Below are positions 25,533 through 35,714 of a DNA stretch of 64,000 bases, piece by piece. Position 1 is the first letter of the stretch. Each line of letters starts with the position of its first letter. Position numbers and translations under genes: made by a program. The notes beneath the pieces were generated by a model. That model did no database searches. It was not told the DNA's origin and saw only the letters and a program-made list of their open reading frames with translations. The stretch covers positions 6,014,001 through 6,078,000 of the forward strand of contig NZ_CP108046.1 of NCBI RefSeq assembly GCF_041435115.1, written 5' to 3'. This stretch comes from Streptomyces sp. NBC_00289 (lineage in GTDB: Bacteria > Actinomycetota > Actinomycetes > Streptomycetales > Streptomycetaceae).

Positions 25533-27197
25533 ATGTCAGGACCCCGCCCCGTACGAGCGCCGCGCGGTACGGAACTGAGCGCCCTGGGATGGCAGCAGGA
25601 AGCCGCACTGCGGATGCTGCAGAACAACCTCGACCCGGAGGTCGCCGAGCACCCCGACAAGCTCGTCGTCTACGGCGGCACCGGCAAGGCGGCCCGCGAC
25701 TGGCGCTCCTACGACGCCATGGTCCGCACGCTGCGCACGCTCAAGCAGGACGAGACGATGCTCGTCCAGTCGGGCCGCCCGGTCGGCGTCATGCAGACCC
25801 ACGAGTGGGCCCCGCGCGTGCTCATCGCCAACTCCAACCTGGTCGGCGACTGGGCCAACTGGGAGGAGTTCCGCCGCCTGGAGGCCCTCGGCCTGACCAT
25901 GTACGGCCAGATGACGGCCGGCTCGTGGATCTACATCGGCACGCAGGGCATCCTCCAGGGCACCTACGAGACCTTCTCCGCCGTCGCCGCGAAGAAGTTC
26001 GGCGGCACCCTCGCCGGCACGATCACCCTGACCGCCGGTCTCGGCGGCATGGGCGGCGCCCAGCCGCTGGCCGTGACCATGAACGACGGCGTCGCGATCT
26101 GCATCGACTGCGACCCGCGCGCCATCGAGCGCCGCATCGAGCACCGCTACCTCGACGTGCAGGCGGACTCCCTGGAGCACGCGCTCCAGCTCGCCACCGA
26201 GGCCCGCGACCAGCGCAGGCCGCTCTCCATCGGCTTGCTCGGCAACGCGGCGGAACTGCTGCCCCGCATGCTCGCCGAAGGCGCCCCCATCGACATCGTC
26301 ACCGACCAGACCTCGGCCCACGACCCGCTGGCCTATCTGCCCGTGGGCGTCGACTTCGACGACATGGCGGCCGCGGCGGCCAAGGACCCGGCCGGCTTCA
26401 CCACCCGCGCCCGCGAGTCCATGGCCCGGCACGTCGAGGCGATGGTCGGCTTCATGGACGCCGGTGCCGAGGTCTTCGACTACGGCAACTCGATCCGCGG
26501 CGAGGCCCAACTCGCCGGCTACGACCGCGCGTTCGCCTTCCCGGGGTTCGTGCCCGCCTACATCCGCCCGCTGTTCTCGGAGGGCAAGGGCCCCTTCCGC
26601 TGGGCGGCGCTGTCCGGCGAGGCGTCCGACATCGCCAAGACCGACAAGGCGATCCTCGACCTCTTCCCCGAGAACGAGTCCCTGGCCCGATGGATCAAGC
26701 TGGCCGGTGAGCGCGTCCACTTCCAGGGTCTGCCCGCCCGGATCTGCTGGCTCGGCTACGGCGAGCGCGACAAGGCCGGCGAGCGGTTCAACGACATGGT
26801 CGCGAGCGGCGAGCTCGCGGCCCCGCTGGTCATCGGCCGCGACCACCTCGACGCCGGTTCGGTGGCCTCCCCCTACCGCGAGACCGAGGCCATGCTCGAC
26901 GGCTCCGACGCGATCGCCGACTGGCCGCTGCTGAACGCCATGGTGAACGTCGCCTCGGGCGCCTCCTGGGTCTCCATCCACCACGGCGGCGGGGTCGGCA
27001 TGGGCCGCTCCATCCACGCCGGGCAGGTCACGGTGGCCGACGGCACCCCGCTCGCCGGCGAGAAGGTCCGCCGGGTCCTCACGAACGACCCCGGGATGGG
27101 TGTGATCCGGCACGTCGACGCCGGGTACGACATCGCGGAGTCGGTGGCCGACGAGCGCGGCGTCAGGATCCCCATGCGCGAGGGTGACGACGCGTGA
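25533..27197 (+). CDS. hutU: Urocanate hydratase
   Basis: A 554-residue NAD-dependent enzyme converting urocanate to imidazolonepropionate, the second step of histidine degradation. Diagnostic segments are [18 protein letters not shown]-type nucleotide region [29 protein letters not shown], and the Cys/His-rich-end region [18 protein letters not shown] and [17 protein letters not shown]. Length is normal for HutU. A consensus AGGAGG precedes the ATG. It is the first gene of a four-gene operon. No true histidine ammonia-lyase gene lies in this window; the lyase homologue at 18093 lacks the required cofactor residues. Confidence 0.97.
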   Translation: MSGPRPVRAPRGTELSALGWQQEAALRMLQNNLDPEVAEHPDKLVVYGGTGKAARDWRSYDAMVRTLRTLKQDETMLVQSGRPVGVMQTHEWAPRVLIANSNLVGDWANWEEFRRLEALGLTMYGQMTAGSWIYIGTQGILQGTYETFSAVAAKKFGGTLAGTITLTAGLGGMGGAQPLAVTMNDGVAICIDCDPRAIERRIEHRYLDVQADSLEHALQLATEARDQRRPLSIGLLGNAAELLPRMLAEGAPIDIVTDQTSAHDPLAYLPVGVDFDDMAAAAAKDPAGFTTRARESMARHVEAMVGFMDAGAEVFDYGNSIRGEAQLAGYDRAFAFPGFVPAYIRPLFSEGKGPFRWAALSGEASDIAKTDKAILDLFPENESLARWIKLAGERVHFQGLPARICWLGYGERDKAGERFNDMVASGELAAPLVIGRDHLDAGSVASPYRETEAMLDGSDAIADWPLLNAMVNVASGASWVSIHHGGGVGMGRSIHAGQVTVADGTPLAGEKVRRVLTNDPGMGVIRHVDAGYDIAESVADERGVRIPMREGDDA

Positions 27198-28417
27198 CCT
27201 TCCACAGCATGTGGACGCAGTTGCTGCCGATCGGCCGCGACCGCGCCTCCGGCGGCTACCGCCGCTTCGCCTGGACCGGTGCCGACGCCGAGTGCCGGGC
27301 CTGGTTCAGGGAGCAGGCCGAGTCCCGCGGGCTCGCCTACGAACTGGACCGCAACGGCAACCAGTGGGCCTGGCTCGGGGATCCCACCGCGGGTGACGCC
27401 GTCGTCACCGGGTCGCACCTCGACTCGGTGCCCGACGGAGGGGCCTACGACGGGCCCCTCGGGGTCGTGTCCTCCTTCGCCGCCCTGGACGAACTGCGCG
27501 CCAGGAACGCGCGGTTCACCAAGCCCGTCGCGCTCGTCAACTTCGGCGACGAGGAAGGCGCCCGGTTCGGGCTCGCCTGTGTCGGCTCCCGGCTCACCGC
27601 CGGACACCTCACCGTCGAGCAGGCACACCGGCTGACCGACGGAGACGGGGTCACACTGCCGCGGGCCATGGAGGCCGCCGGGTACGACCCCGAGGCCATC
27701 GGCGCCGACCCCGAGCGGCTCGCCCGCATCGGCGCCTTCGTCGAACTGCACGTCGAGCAGGGGCGGGCGCTCGACCTGTCCGGCGACCGGGTCGGCCTCG
27801 CCAGCGCCATCTGGCCGCACGGGCGCTGGCGGTTCGACTTCCGGGGTCAGGCCAACCACGCCGGCACCACGCGGCTGGCCGACCGGCGCGACCCCATGCT
27901 GTCGTACGCCGAGACCGTGCTCGCCGCCCGCCGCGAGGCCGAGATCGCGGGCGCCGTCGCCACCTTCGGCAAGATCGCGGTCGAGCCGAACGGCGTCAAC
28001 GCCATCCCCTCCCTGGTGCGCGGATGGCTCGACTCCCGGGCCGCCGACCAGGACAGCCTCGACACCGTGGTCAACGGCGTCGAGAAGGCCGCCCGCGAGT
28101 ACGCCACCGCCCACGGCGTCGACCTGGACGTGGTCCGGGAGTCCTTCACGCCCGTCGTGGAGTTCGACCACGCCCTGCGCGACGAACTCGCCCGCATCCT
28201 GGGCAAGGACACCGAGCCCGAACTCACCGTGCCCGTCCTCGGGACCGGTGCCGGACACGACGCCGGAATCCTGTCCGGGAGCATTCCGACCGCCATGCTG
28301 TTCGTGCGCAACCCCACGGGCGTCTCGCACTCCCCGGCCGAGTTCGCCGCCGAGGACGACTGCGTGGCCGGGGTGACCGCACTCGCCGACGTTCTGGAAG
28401 GGCTGGCCTGCAGGTGA
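27194..28417 (+). CDS. M20-family amidohydrolase (allantoate amidohydrolase-like)
   Basis: A 407-residue metallo-amidohydrolase of the allantoate amidohydrolase/N-carbamoyl amino acid hydrolase group. Metal ligands can be assigned as His75 ([11 protein letters not shown]), Asp86 (YDGPLG), Glu120 or Glu121 (GDEEGARF), His186 (ELHVEQG) and a late His in [10 protein letters not shown]. It sits between hutU and hutF, overlapping both by 4 bp (GTGA at 27194 and 28414). HutF produces N-formylglutamate and no classical HutG is present, so this protein probably removes the formyl group, an inference from position. Annotation as allantoate hydrolase would probably be misleading. Confidence 0.9.
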   Translation: MTFHSMWTQLLPIGRDRASGGYRRFAWTGADAECRAWFREQAESRGLAYELDRNGNQWAWLGDPTAGDAVVTGSHLDSVPDGGAYDGPLGVVSSFAALDELRARNARFTKPVALVNFGDEEGARFGLACVGSRLTAGHLTVEQAHRLTDGDGVTLPRAMEAAGYDPEAIGADPERLARIGAFVELHVEQGRALDLSGDRVGLASAIWPHGRWRFDFRGQANHAGTTRLADRRDPMLSYAETVLAARREAEIAGAVATFGKIAVEPNGVNAIPSLVRGWLDSRAADQDSLDTVVNGVEKAAREYATAHGVDLDVVRESFTPVVEFDHALRDELARILGKDTEPELTVPVLGTGAGHDAGILSGSIPTAMLFVRNPTGVSHSPAEFAAEDDCVAGVTALADVLEGLACR

Positions 28418-29796
28418 CGCACCCCCACACGCGTACGTACTGGCTGGAACACGCCTGGCTCGACACCAACGTCGAGCCGGGTGTGACGGTCACCGTGTCC
28501 ACGAGCGGCTCCGCCACGGACGGTTCCGCGGGCGGCGAGGGCCGCATCACCGCCGTCCGCACGGACACGCCGACACCGCAGCCCGGCGCCGAGATCCTGC
28601 GCGGTCTCACCCTCCCCGGGCTGGCCAACGCCCACAGCCACGCCTTCCACCGCGCCCTGCGCGGCACCGTCCAGGTGGGCTCCGGCACCTTCTGGACCTG
28701 GCGCGAGATCATGTACTCCTTCGCCGACCGGCTGACCCCGGAGACCTACCACGCGCTCGCCCGCGCGGTGTACGCCGAGATGGCGCTGGCCGGCGTCACG
28801 GCCGTCGGCGAGTTCCACTACGTGCACCACAACCCGGACGGCACGCCCTACGCCGACCCGAACGCGATGGGCGAGGCCCTGATCCAGGCCGCCGCCGACG
28901 CGGGCATCCGCATCACGCTCCTCGACACCGCCTATCTCGCCGCCGGCTTCGGGCAGCCGCCCAACGCCCACCAGCGGCGCTTCTCCGACCGGACGGCCGA
29001 GGCCTGGGCGGAACGCTGTTCAGTTCTCAAGGACCGGGATCACGCGCGGATCGGAGCGGCCGTCCACTCCGTACGGGCCGTGCCCGCCGGCCAGTTGGCG
29101 ACGGTCGCGCGATGGGCCGAGGAGCGGCGGGCCCCACTCCATGTGCACCTGTCCGAGCAGACCGCCGAGAACGACGCCTGCCAGGAAGCCCACGGCCGCA
29201 CGCCCACACGGCTCCTCGCCGACCACGGCGTCCTCGGCCCGCGCACCACCGGCGTCCACAGCACGCATCTCACCGACGAGGACATCAGGCTGCTCGGCCG
29301 CTCCGGCACCGGCACCTGCATGTGCCCCACCACCGAACGCGACCTCGCCGACGGCATCGGACCCGCCGTCGCCCTGCAACGACACGGCTCCCCGCTCTCC
29401 CTCGGCTCCGACAGCCACGCCGTCATCGACCTGTTCGAAGAGGCACGCGCGATGGAGCTCAACGAGCGGCTGCGCACCCGCACCCGCGGCCACTGGACGG
29501 CCGCCGCCCTGCTGCGCGCGGCCTCAGCCGACGGCCATGCCGCCCTCGGCTGGGAGGACGCCGGCGCCATCGAGGCGGGCGCGCTCGCCGACCTCACGAC
29601 GATCGCGCTCGACTCGGTCAGGACAGCGGGCCCACTGCCCCGGCTCGGCGCCGAGACGGCCGTATTCGCGGCGACGGCAGCGGACGTACGGCACACGATC
29701 GTCGGCGGGCGGCACGTCGTGCGGGACGGGGCGCACGCGCTGCTGCCCGACGTCCCGCAGGCACTGGCGGCCGCCGTAGACGCCCTGCGTGCCTGA
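28414..29796 (+). CDS. hutF: Formimidoylglutamate deiminase
   Basis: A 460-residue amidohydrolase-superfamily enzyme turning N-formimidoyl-glutamate into N-formylglutamate and ammonia. Zinc ligands His74 and His76 are in [13 protein letters not shown]; the later ligands are in HVHLSEQ and [13 protein letters not shown], and [15 protein letters not shown] is the substrate-loop region typical of HutF. The GTG start overlaps the preceding stop (GTGA), whereas the frame continues upstream without a start signal. It is third in the hut operon, 41 bp before hutI. Confidence 0.94.
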   Translation: MTHPHTRTYWLEHAWLDTNVEPGVTVTVSTSGSATDGSAGGEGRITAVRTDTPTPQPGAEILRGLTLPGLANAHSHAFHRALRGTVQVGSGTFWTWREIMYSFADRLTPETYHALARAVYAEMALAGVTAVGEFHYVHHNPDGTPYADPNAMGEALIQAAADAGIRITLLDTAYLAAGFGQPPNAHQRRFSDRTAEAWAERCSVLKDRDHARIGAAVHSVRAVPAGQLATVARWAEERRAPLHVHLSEQTAENDACQEAHGRTPTRLLADHGVLGPRTTGVHSTHLTDEDIRLLGRSGTGTCMCPTTERDLADGIGPAVALQRHGSPLSLGSDSHAVIDLFEEARAMELNERLRTRTRGHWTAAALLRAASADGHAALGWEDAGAIEAGALADLTTIALDSVRTAGPLPRLGAETAVFAATAADVRHTIVGGRHVVRDGAHALLPDVPQALAAAVDALRA

Positions 29797-29837
29797 CGCG
29801 CACCGAACTCCGCTCCCAGCCCCACGAGGACGACGCC

Positions 29838-31010
29838 ATGAGCAGCACCGTCATCACCAACATCGCCACGCTGATCACCAACGACCCCTCCCTCGGCGAC
29901 GGCTCAGCCCTCGGACTGGTCCAGGACGCGGCCGTCGTCATGGACGGCGACCGCATCGTGTGGACCGGTGAATCAAGCAAAGCACCCGCCACTGACAACC
30001 GGGTCGACGCCGGCGGCCGGGCGGTGCTCCCGGGCTTCGTCGACTCGCACTCCCACCTGGTCTTCGCGGGCGACCGCACCCAGGAGTTCAACGCCCGGAT
30101 GTCCGGCCGGAGTTACTCGGCGGGCGGCATCCGTACGACCGTCGCCGCCACCCGCGCCGCCACGGACGGGGAACTGGAGGCGAACCTCACCCGTTACCTC
30201 GCCGAGGCCCTCCGCCAGGGCACGACCACCTTCGAGACGAAGTCCGGCTACGGCCTGACCGTCGAGGACGAGGCCCGCGCCCTGCGCATCGCCGCCCGCC
30301 ACACCGACGAGGTCACCTACCTCGGCGCGCACATCGTCTCGCCGGACTTCGCCGACGACCCGGCCGCGTACGTCGCCCTCGTCACCGGCGAGATGCTCGA
30401 CGCCTGCGCCCCGCACGCCCGCTGGATCGACGTCTTCTGCGAGAAGGGCGCCTTCGACGGCGACCAGGCCCGCGCGATCCTCACCGCGGGCAAGGCGAAG
30501 GGGCTGCACCCGCGCATCCACGCCAACCAGCTGTCCTACGGCCCCGGCGTGCAGCTCGCCGTCGAACTCGACGCGGCCAGCGCCGACCACTGCACCCACC
30601 TGACGGACGCCGACGTGGACGCCCTGGCGAGCGGCGCCACCGTCGCCACGCTGCTGCCGGGCGCCGAGTTCTCCACCCGCGCCGTCTGGCCGGACGCCCG
30701 GCGTCTCCTCGACGCGGGCGTCACCGTCGCCCTCTCCACGGACTGCAACCCGGGCTCGTCGTTCACCTCCTCCGTGCCCTTCTGCATCGCGCTGGCGGTG
30801 CGGGACATGGGGATGACACCCGACGAGGCGGTGTGGTCGGCCACGGCGGGCGGCGCGGCGGCCCTGCGCCGCGACGACATCGGCCGGATCACTCCCGGCG
30901 CCCGCGCCGACCTCCTCCTCCTCGACGCCCCGAGCCACGTACACCTGGCCTACCGGCCCGGCGTACCGCTGGTCAGCGGGGTGTGGCGCCGGGGCACACG
31001 CGAACTCTGA
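29838..31010 (+). CDS. hutI: Imidazolonepropionase
   Basis: A 390-residue amidohydrolase hydrolysing imidazolone-5-propionate to formimidoylglutamate. Metal ligands His71 and His73 are in [12 protein letters not shown], followed by RMSGRSY-type substrate loop, [32 protein letters not shown] and STDCNPGSS. Length is slightly below the family's usual 400-plus. The ATG has GAGGA upstream at 29826-29830. It ends the hut operon; the convergent DUF397 gene overlaps its last 38 bases, and no terminator hairpin is visible. Confidence 0.95.
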   Translation: MSSTVITNIATLITNDPSLGDGSALGLVQDAAVVMDGDRIVWTGESSKAPATDNRVDAGGRAVLPGFVDSHSHLVFAGDRTQEFNARMSGRSYSAGGIRTTVAATRAATDGELEANLTRYLAEALRQGTTTFETKSGYGLTVEDEARALRIAARHTDEVTYLGAHIVSPDFADDPAAYVALVTGEMLDACAPHARWIDVFCEKGAFDGDQARAILTAGKAKGLHPRIHANQLSYGPGVQLAVELDAASADHCTHLTDADVDALASGATVATLLPGAEFSTRAVWPDARRLLDAGVTVALSTDCNPGSSFTSSVPFCIALAVRDMGMTPDEAVWSATAGGAAALRRDDIGRITPGARADLLLLDAPSHVHLAYRPGVPLVSGVWRRGTREL

Positions 31011-31209
31011 CGGCCGACCCCGACTTCAGCCCCCGTATGAGATGCGCCAAGGGTGCGATGTCGGTGGTGAGTTCGACGGCGGGGCTGTCGCTCTCACGGA
31101 GTTGGACGGCGGTGGGGGTGGCGGCGACCTCGACGCAGGTGTTTCCCTCGCCGCCGCCGGAAAACGTGGACTTCTGCCAGTTCAAAGCGTGCTCCATGGC
31201 GGGACTCAC
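30973..31209 (-). CDS. DUF397 domain small regulator
   Basis: A 78-residue protein with the DUF397 pattern: [20 protein letters not shown], then [23 protein letters not shown]397 proteins usually partner an adjacent XRE/DUF5753 protein, here the gene just upstream, whose stop overlaps this GTG start (GTGA). An internal ATG four codons later is an alternative start. The last 16 or so residues run beyond the usual family end into the 3' end of hutI, which is read on the other strand, so the convergent genes overlap by 38 bp. Confidence 0.85.
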   Translation of the reverse strand: MSPAMEHALNWQKSTFSGGGEGNTCVEVAATPTAVQLRESDSPAVELTTDIAPLAHLIRGLKSGSAVRVRVCPGATPR

Positions 31210-32057
31210 AGCTCCTTGGTCAGGCGGTGGATGAAGTCCCGTGACGCTGTGGGTTCTAGGGACGCCTGCTCCACCGTACGGAAGAGTGTTCGGAGCCGTT
31301 TTAGCTGGGCTTCCGCATCGATGAACAGGGTGCCGGTTGGAGCGTCACGCACTCCGGTGTCCAGTTGGGGTACGGGCCCGCCCATGTACATCATCGAGGC
31401 GTCGGCGCCGGCGAAGCCGTCCTGGTCGGTGGGGATGACGCGGATAGTCGTGTGCCCTTGCTCGATCTGGTCGAGCAGCCAACGGAGTTGAACGAGGGAC
31501 GCCTGACGGTCGGCCACTCGGACGCGCAGCGCGAACTCGTGGACGATCGTCTCGTACGGGGTGGGGTGGCCACCCTCGATGACGGCGCGTCGCCGCAGCC
31601 TGTGTTCCACCCGGGGTACCAGCTCGCTCTCGGGTAGCTCCGGGCGCATGTATCGGAACACAGCTCGGGCGTAGCCGGGGGTCTGGAGCAGCCCAGGAAC
31701 GTGAGTGATGACGACCTCGCGCAGGAACGTGGCATGGTGCTCCGCCTCCGCCACGTCCAGATTCACTTGGGGGAGAACTCCCCGATACTCGTCCCACCAG
31801 CCACGCGTGCGATCGCCCGCCATGGCTGCGAGAGCGTCGGTCAGCGCTTCGTCCGCGCAGGCATAGTGGGCTGCGAGGCGGCGAATGCGTTCCGCGCTCA
31901 CCGCTGCGATGCCTGCCTCAACCTGACTCATCTGAGCCGACGTCGAGTTCAGGAATGACGCCACCTCGCGGGCTTTGAGACCCGCGGCTTCGCGTAGCTT
32001 GCGCAGTTCGGCTCCAAGGCGCATCTGGCGCGCGGTGGGATGGGTCCTCGCTGCCAT
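31206..32057 (-). CDS. XRE-family regulator with DUF5753 domain (WhiJ-like)
   Basis: A 283-residue DNA-binding protein. The helix-turn-helix lies at about 12-68 (LRKLREAAGLKAREVASFLN then SAQMSQVEAG). From about 95 the DUF5753 domain follows with HVPGLLQTPGYARA, RRRAVIEGG, and YMGGPVPQLDTG. This architecture is WhiJ-like; many Streptomyces paralogues influence sporulation or secondary metabolism together with DUF397 and SpoIIAB-like neighbours, all three of which are present here. It is divergent from the ATPase-like gene at 32254. Confidence 0.92.
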   Translation of the reverse strand: MAARTHPTARQMRLGAELRKLREAAGLKAREVASFLNSTSAQMSQVEAGIAAVSAERIRRLAAHYACADEALTDALAAMAGDRTRGWWDEYRGVLPQVNLDVAEAEHHATFLREVVITHVPGLLQTPGYARAVFRYMRPELPESELVPRVEHRLRRRAVIEGGHPTPYETIVHEFALRVRVADRQASLVQLRWLLDQIEQGHTTIRVIPTDQDGFAGADASMMYMGGPVPQLDTGVRDAPTGTLFIDAEAQLKRLRTLFRTVEQASLEPTASRDFIHRLTKEL

Positions 32058-32253
32058 GCGCCTCTCCCCAACATGCCTGCTGTCGTGCCACTTTCGGGTG
32101 TCAGATTACGGCAGTCGGTTGCAGGGGCAGAAATTAATGCCTTACCGTCAGTGACGCAACGCCCACGCTGCGGAAGCGCACCGCTCCGTCCTGCCATGAC
32201 GGTGAGGCATGCCACCGCCCGTGCTCACCCCACGACCCGACTGGAGCCGACGC

Positions 32254-32661
32254 ATGTCCGAACGCGACCCCTGGGAGTACTCCCTCTACATCCCCAACGA
32301 CCCCCGCGCCGTCACCGTCTGCCGACGCACCCTGCGTCTGATCCTGACGCTGCACGGTCTGATCCGCCTCGCGGACGCCGCCGAGCTGATCGCCTCGGAG
32401 CTGGTCTCCAACGCCGTACGCCATACGAAGGGTCCCGCCGCGCTACGGGTGCGCTGGTCGCCCGGGGTGCTGCGGATCGGCGCGTGGGACACCGACCCGG
32501 AACCACCGGAGCCGGTCGGGCGGCTGGAGGACCTGGCGGAGGCGGAGGGTGACCGCGGCATCGCCCTGACCCGGGCCTGCGCGGACGTATGGGGCTGGCA
32601 GCCACTGTCCCGGTTCGGCAACCGGGGCAAGTACGTGTGGTGCGACATGGTGGCGGCCTAG
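32254..32661 (+). CDS. ATP-binding SpoIIAB-like (HATPase) protein
   Basis: A 135-residue GHKL ATPase of the anti-sigma/serine kinase type. The N box is SELVSNAVRHTKG, the G1-type loop DTDPEPPEP and the G2 region GDRGIALTRACADVWGW, near the C-terminus GKYVWCDM. It is associated with the divergent XRE and DUF397 genes, a set known from AbaA/WhiJ-type clusters; whether it inhibits a sigma factor is not known. The ATG is preceded by GGAG seven bases upstream; an earlier start at 32209 lacks this. Confidence 0.88.
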   Translation: MSERDPWEYSLYIPNDPRAVTVCRRTLRLILTLHGLIRLADAAELIASELVSNAVRHTKGPAALRVRWSPGVLRIGAWDTDPEPPEPVGRLEDLAEAEGDRGIALTRACADVWGWQPLSRFGNRGKYVWCDMVAA

Positions 32662-32707
32662 ACGGTCGACTCGTGGCGCGACTTCGCCGCGCCGCCCCCG
32701 AAGCCCC

Positions 32708-34264
32708 TCACACCGCCCCCGCCCGCCACCTCTGCTCCGTGCCGCCGCTCAGTCGGTCCAGGGACAGGCCGTCGCCGCTTGCCGGGGTGAGGGCCGTGGC
32801 GATGGCGACGGCCGGGCGGATCACGCCGTCGTCGTCCACGGTGAAGCGCAGGTTGTCGCCGTGGTCCCCGTCGACCGAGTCGCACTCCCAGATGCCGACG
32901 CCGTCGTCCACGGAGCCGCGGCTGTCCAGGCAGAAGTCGGGGTCGGCGGACGACTGGAGGACGCCGCGTGCGGAGTCGACACGCCACCGCTGGGTGCTGG
33001 AGGCGGCACACGGGGCCGTGACGACGTCCGTGCCCTTCTCCAGGTCGCCGTCGCGGATGTCCAGGCACAGGCCCGAGGCGACGTTCACCACCTGCGCGAA
33101 CGTGGCGCCGGGCGGAGGCGTCGACGAGGGCGTGGGCCTGGGGGAGGGGGACTTCGACGGTGCCTTCTTCGAGGGGGACGGGCTCCGCGTCGGCGAGGGC
33201 GACTGGCTGGTCGCGGACGGGGACGGGGTCACCGGCACGGTCGCGGTCACCGTCACCGGCGGCTGCCCGGCCGGTGCGGGCGTTCCGGCCGCCGACTGTC
33301 CGGCCGGGCCACCGCCGCCCTGCGCGATGAGCAGGACCAGCAGCGGGGCGAGGGCCACCCCGAGCGCGGCCGAGGCCAGCACGAAGCGGCGGGACGGCGG
33401 CCAGGGCCCGGGCTTCGTCCGGCTGTCGAGGCGCTGCGGCGCGCGCGCCTCGGCGGTGACGTACGCCGTGCCGCCCCACGGCAGCAGGCCCTCGGCCAGG
33501 GCCGGGCGCGGGTTGTCCCGCAGCGCGGACAGTTCCTCGTAGGCCGTCGTGCAGTGCGGGCAGTGCGTCATGTGGGCGTGCAGGTCGGTGCTGTCGCGCG
33601 GGTTGTCCGGGCGTACCGACTCCTCGATGAGCCGGCGGAAGTCGCCGCAGCGCGGGTCGTCGGAGGCGGCGAGGCGGAACCGCAGACAGGTCTGGGCCAG
33701 GGCCTGCAGCGCCTGCTCCGTGCCGTACACGACGTCCTCGCGCGTGAGGCCGAGGAAACCGGCCGTGCGGTCCGCCGCCTCCTGCTCCACGATCCCGTAC
33801 CAGACGAGACCCTGAGCCCGGGCCGGCAGTGACTGGAACGCGCCGAGCATGGGCGGCACCGGGCCGCCGGGCGGCGCCGTGTTCAGCACCAGGAGCAGGC
33901 CCGCGTCGAGTCCGGCGGCCCGCTCGTCCCCGGCCCAGGACGCGGCCACCCGACCGGCCAGCAACAGGAGTTGATGCCGCCACGGGACGCCGGGGTCGGT
34001 GCCCCGCGCCGTCTCCCGGGCCGCGAGCATGAACGCCTGGGCCGCCAGCTGCCGGGCCATGGACTCGCTCGTGGTGCACAGGCGGGCGTGGGCGAGGACC
34101 GCCGGCCGGTGCCGGGCCCGCAGTTCCTGGAGAGCCGGATACGCGGCGGCCGTGTCGGCGCGCAGCAGTTCGGTGAGCCGCGCGTCGGAGGCGCCGGCCC
34201 AGCCGCCCGCGTACGAACCGCCTCCGGCCTCGACCTCGTTGTCGCTCCCGTCGGCCCGAGCCAT
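32708..34264 (-). CDS. Membrane protein with sigma/zinc-finger-like N-terminus and ricin-type lectin C-terminus
   Basis: A 518-residue protein. Residues about 25-200 are helical and resemble sigma-70 region 2/4-like domains of ECF-derived proteins. A His/Cys cluster (HAHMTHCPHC, about 229-238) resembles an anti-sigma zinc finger. One membrane helix lies at about 294-315, then a Pro/Ser/Lys linker, then a beta-trefoil ricin B lectin domain (about 390-518) with VASGLCLDIRDGD, TQRWRVDSARG and FCLDSRG repeats. GAGGAGG stands at the right distance before the ATG. The layout suggests a sensor with a carbohydrate-binding outer domain. It lies downstream of sigI on the same strand. Confidence 0.85.
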   Translation of the reverse strand: MARADGSDNEVEAGGGSYAGGWAGASDARLTELLRADTAAAYPALQELRARHRPAVLAHARLCTTSESMARQLAAQAFMLAARETARGTDPGVPWRHQLLLLAGRVAASWAGDERAAGLDAGLLLVLNTAPPGGPVPPMLGAFQSLPARAQGLVWYGIVEQEAADRTAGFLGLTREDVVYGTEQALQALAQTCLRFRLAASDDPRCGDFRRLIEESVRPDNPRDSTDLHAHMTHCPHCTTAYEELSALRDNPRPALAEGLLPWGGTAYVTAEARAPQRLDSRTKPGPWPPSRRFVLASAALGVALAPLLVLLIAQGGGGPAGQSAAGTPAPAGQPPVTVTATVPVTPSPSATSQSPSPTRSPSPSKKAPSKSPSPRPTPSSTPPPGATFAQVVNVASGLCLDIRDGDLEKGTDVVTAPCAASSTQRWRVDSARGVLQSSADPDFCLDSRGSVDDGVGIWECDSVDGDHGDNLRFTVDDDGVIRPAVAIATALTPASGDGLSLDRLSGGTEQRWRAGAV

Positions 34265-34506
34265 GCACCTGCCTCCTCGCCCCCGGTGACGTGGTCCGGC
34301 CCGGTCCTGACGGACCGGCCAGTTTGGAGGGTGCCATAGTGAGGGAAGGCGGCCCGTGGGAAAAGAGGTTTCTGGGGGTAACCGGTGAACGGCCTGATCA
34401 TGACGTCGAACGCGGTGCGCCCGCCGCCCGTTTTGGGCACCGGACACACCGCGTTCACGACGAGGGCGTCGGCCGGAGGAGCCGGGCTCCACCGGGCTCG
34501 ACGGTC

Positions 34507-35463
34507 CTACTCCTCCAGGGTCAGGCCCTTCCGCAGCCGCACCAGCGTCCGCGACAGCAGCCGCGACACGTGCATCTGCGAGATGCCGAGCTCCTCACCG
34601 ATCTCCGACTGCGTCATGTTGGCGACGAAGCGCAGGGAGAGGATCTGCCGTTCCCGGAAGGGGAGTCCGGCGATCAGCGGCTTCAACGACTCCACGTACT
34701 CGATGCCTTCGATGCCGTGGTCCTCGTAACCGATGCGGTCGGCGAGGGCGCCCTCGGCGTCGTTCTCCTCCGGCTGGGCGTCCAGCGAGGAGGCGGTGTA
34801 CGCGTTCGACGCGGCCATGCCCTCGACGACCTCGTCGTTCGAGAGGCCGAGGCGCTCCGCCAGCTCCGCCACGGTCGGCGCGCGGTCCAGCCGCTGCGCC
34901 AGTTCGTCGCCGGCCTTGGCCAGGTCGATCCGGAGTTCCTGAAGCCGTCGCGGTACGCGCACGGACCAGGAGGTGTCACGGAAGAAGCGCTTGATCTCCC
35001 CGATGATGGTTGGCATCGCGAAAGTGGGGAACTCCACGCCGCGGCTGAGTTCGAAGCGATCGATCGCCTTGATCAGGCCGATGGTGCCGACCTGGATGAT
35101 GTCCTCCATCGGCTCACTGCGGGAGCGGAAGCGGGAGGCGGCGAACTTGACGAGGGCGAGGTTCAGTTCGACGAGCGTGTTGCGGACGTACGAGTACTCG
35201 CGGGTGCCTTCCTCCAGCGAACCGAGCCGCTCGAAGAGGGTCTTGGACAGAGCCCGCGCGTCCACCGGCCCCACCTCGTCGAACGGGGGGATCTCCGGGA
35301 GTCCGGCGAGTGCGTCGTCCTGGTCGTGCCTGCCGTACAGGTCGTCCCGGTCGTTCGGCACCACGCCGACGAGTGCGTCGTCGCGCTCGATGGGATTCAG
35401 ATGTTCCGGGGGGGATGTCGACGTCGCATCCTGGGTACGCGATGCGTCGAGCCGGGGTGACAT
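34507..35463 (-). CDS. sigI: SigB/SigF-family RNA polymerase sigma factor, SigI-like
   Basis: A 318-residue sigma factor of the stress/development SigB-F-G group. Region 2 contains DIIQVGTIGLIKAIDRFELSRGVEF (in part), region 3 starts at VRVPRRLQELRIDLAKA, region 4 ends with MTQSEIGEELGISQMHVSRLL. The ATG beginning MSPRLDASR is preferred: GGAGG is five bases upstream, inside the longer frame that would start at 35487. Divergent genes encode a STAS antagonist and an anti-sigma kinase, so it is controlled by partner switching. The symbol rests on resemblance to the S. coelicolor SCO3066-SCO3068 region as I recall it. Confidence 0.88.
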   Translation of the reverse strand: MSPRLDASRTQDATSTSPPEHLNPIERDDALVGVVPNDRDDLYGRHDQDDALAGLPEIPPFDEVGPVDARALSKTLFERLGSLEEGTREYSYVRNTLVELNLALVKFAASRFRSRSEPMEDIIQVGTIGLIKAIDRFELSRGVEFPTFAMPTIIGEIKRFFRDTSWSVRVPRRLQELRIDLAKAGDELAQRLDRAPTVAELAERLGLSNDEVVEGMAASNAYTASSLDAQPEENDAEGALADRIGYEDHGIEGIEYVESLKPLIAGLPFRERQILSLRFVANMTQSEIGEELGISQMHVSRLLSRTLVRLRKGLTLEE

Positions 35464-35714
35464 GATGTCCTCCATCGTTCTCGGCATATGGCTGCCGAAG
35501 CCGGTGTGTGCACTACGGTGTGCGGCGCCTCCAAAGCCGGCCGTGTCGAGTTCGTGTCCCTACTAGCCCTACCTGCTTTCCCGAGCACACCGCAAGTGCG
35601 TTTTGTGCGGAAATGTCCGTTTGCGGGTGGATGTTCGGGTGTTGAAGCGCGCTTTGAAGGCGTAGTGTTCGAGGTCGTCAGTCAGCAGCCACGACGTCGG
35701 GAGAGAGAGACGGC

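Noticed and set aside
30061..30210. TTA trinucleotides within hutI
   Set aside because: They are out of frame (AGT TAC and CGT TAC), so no bldA dependence follows.
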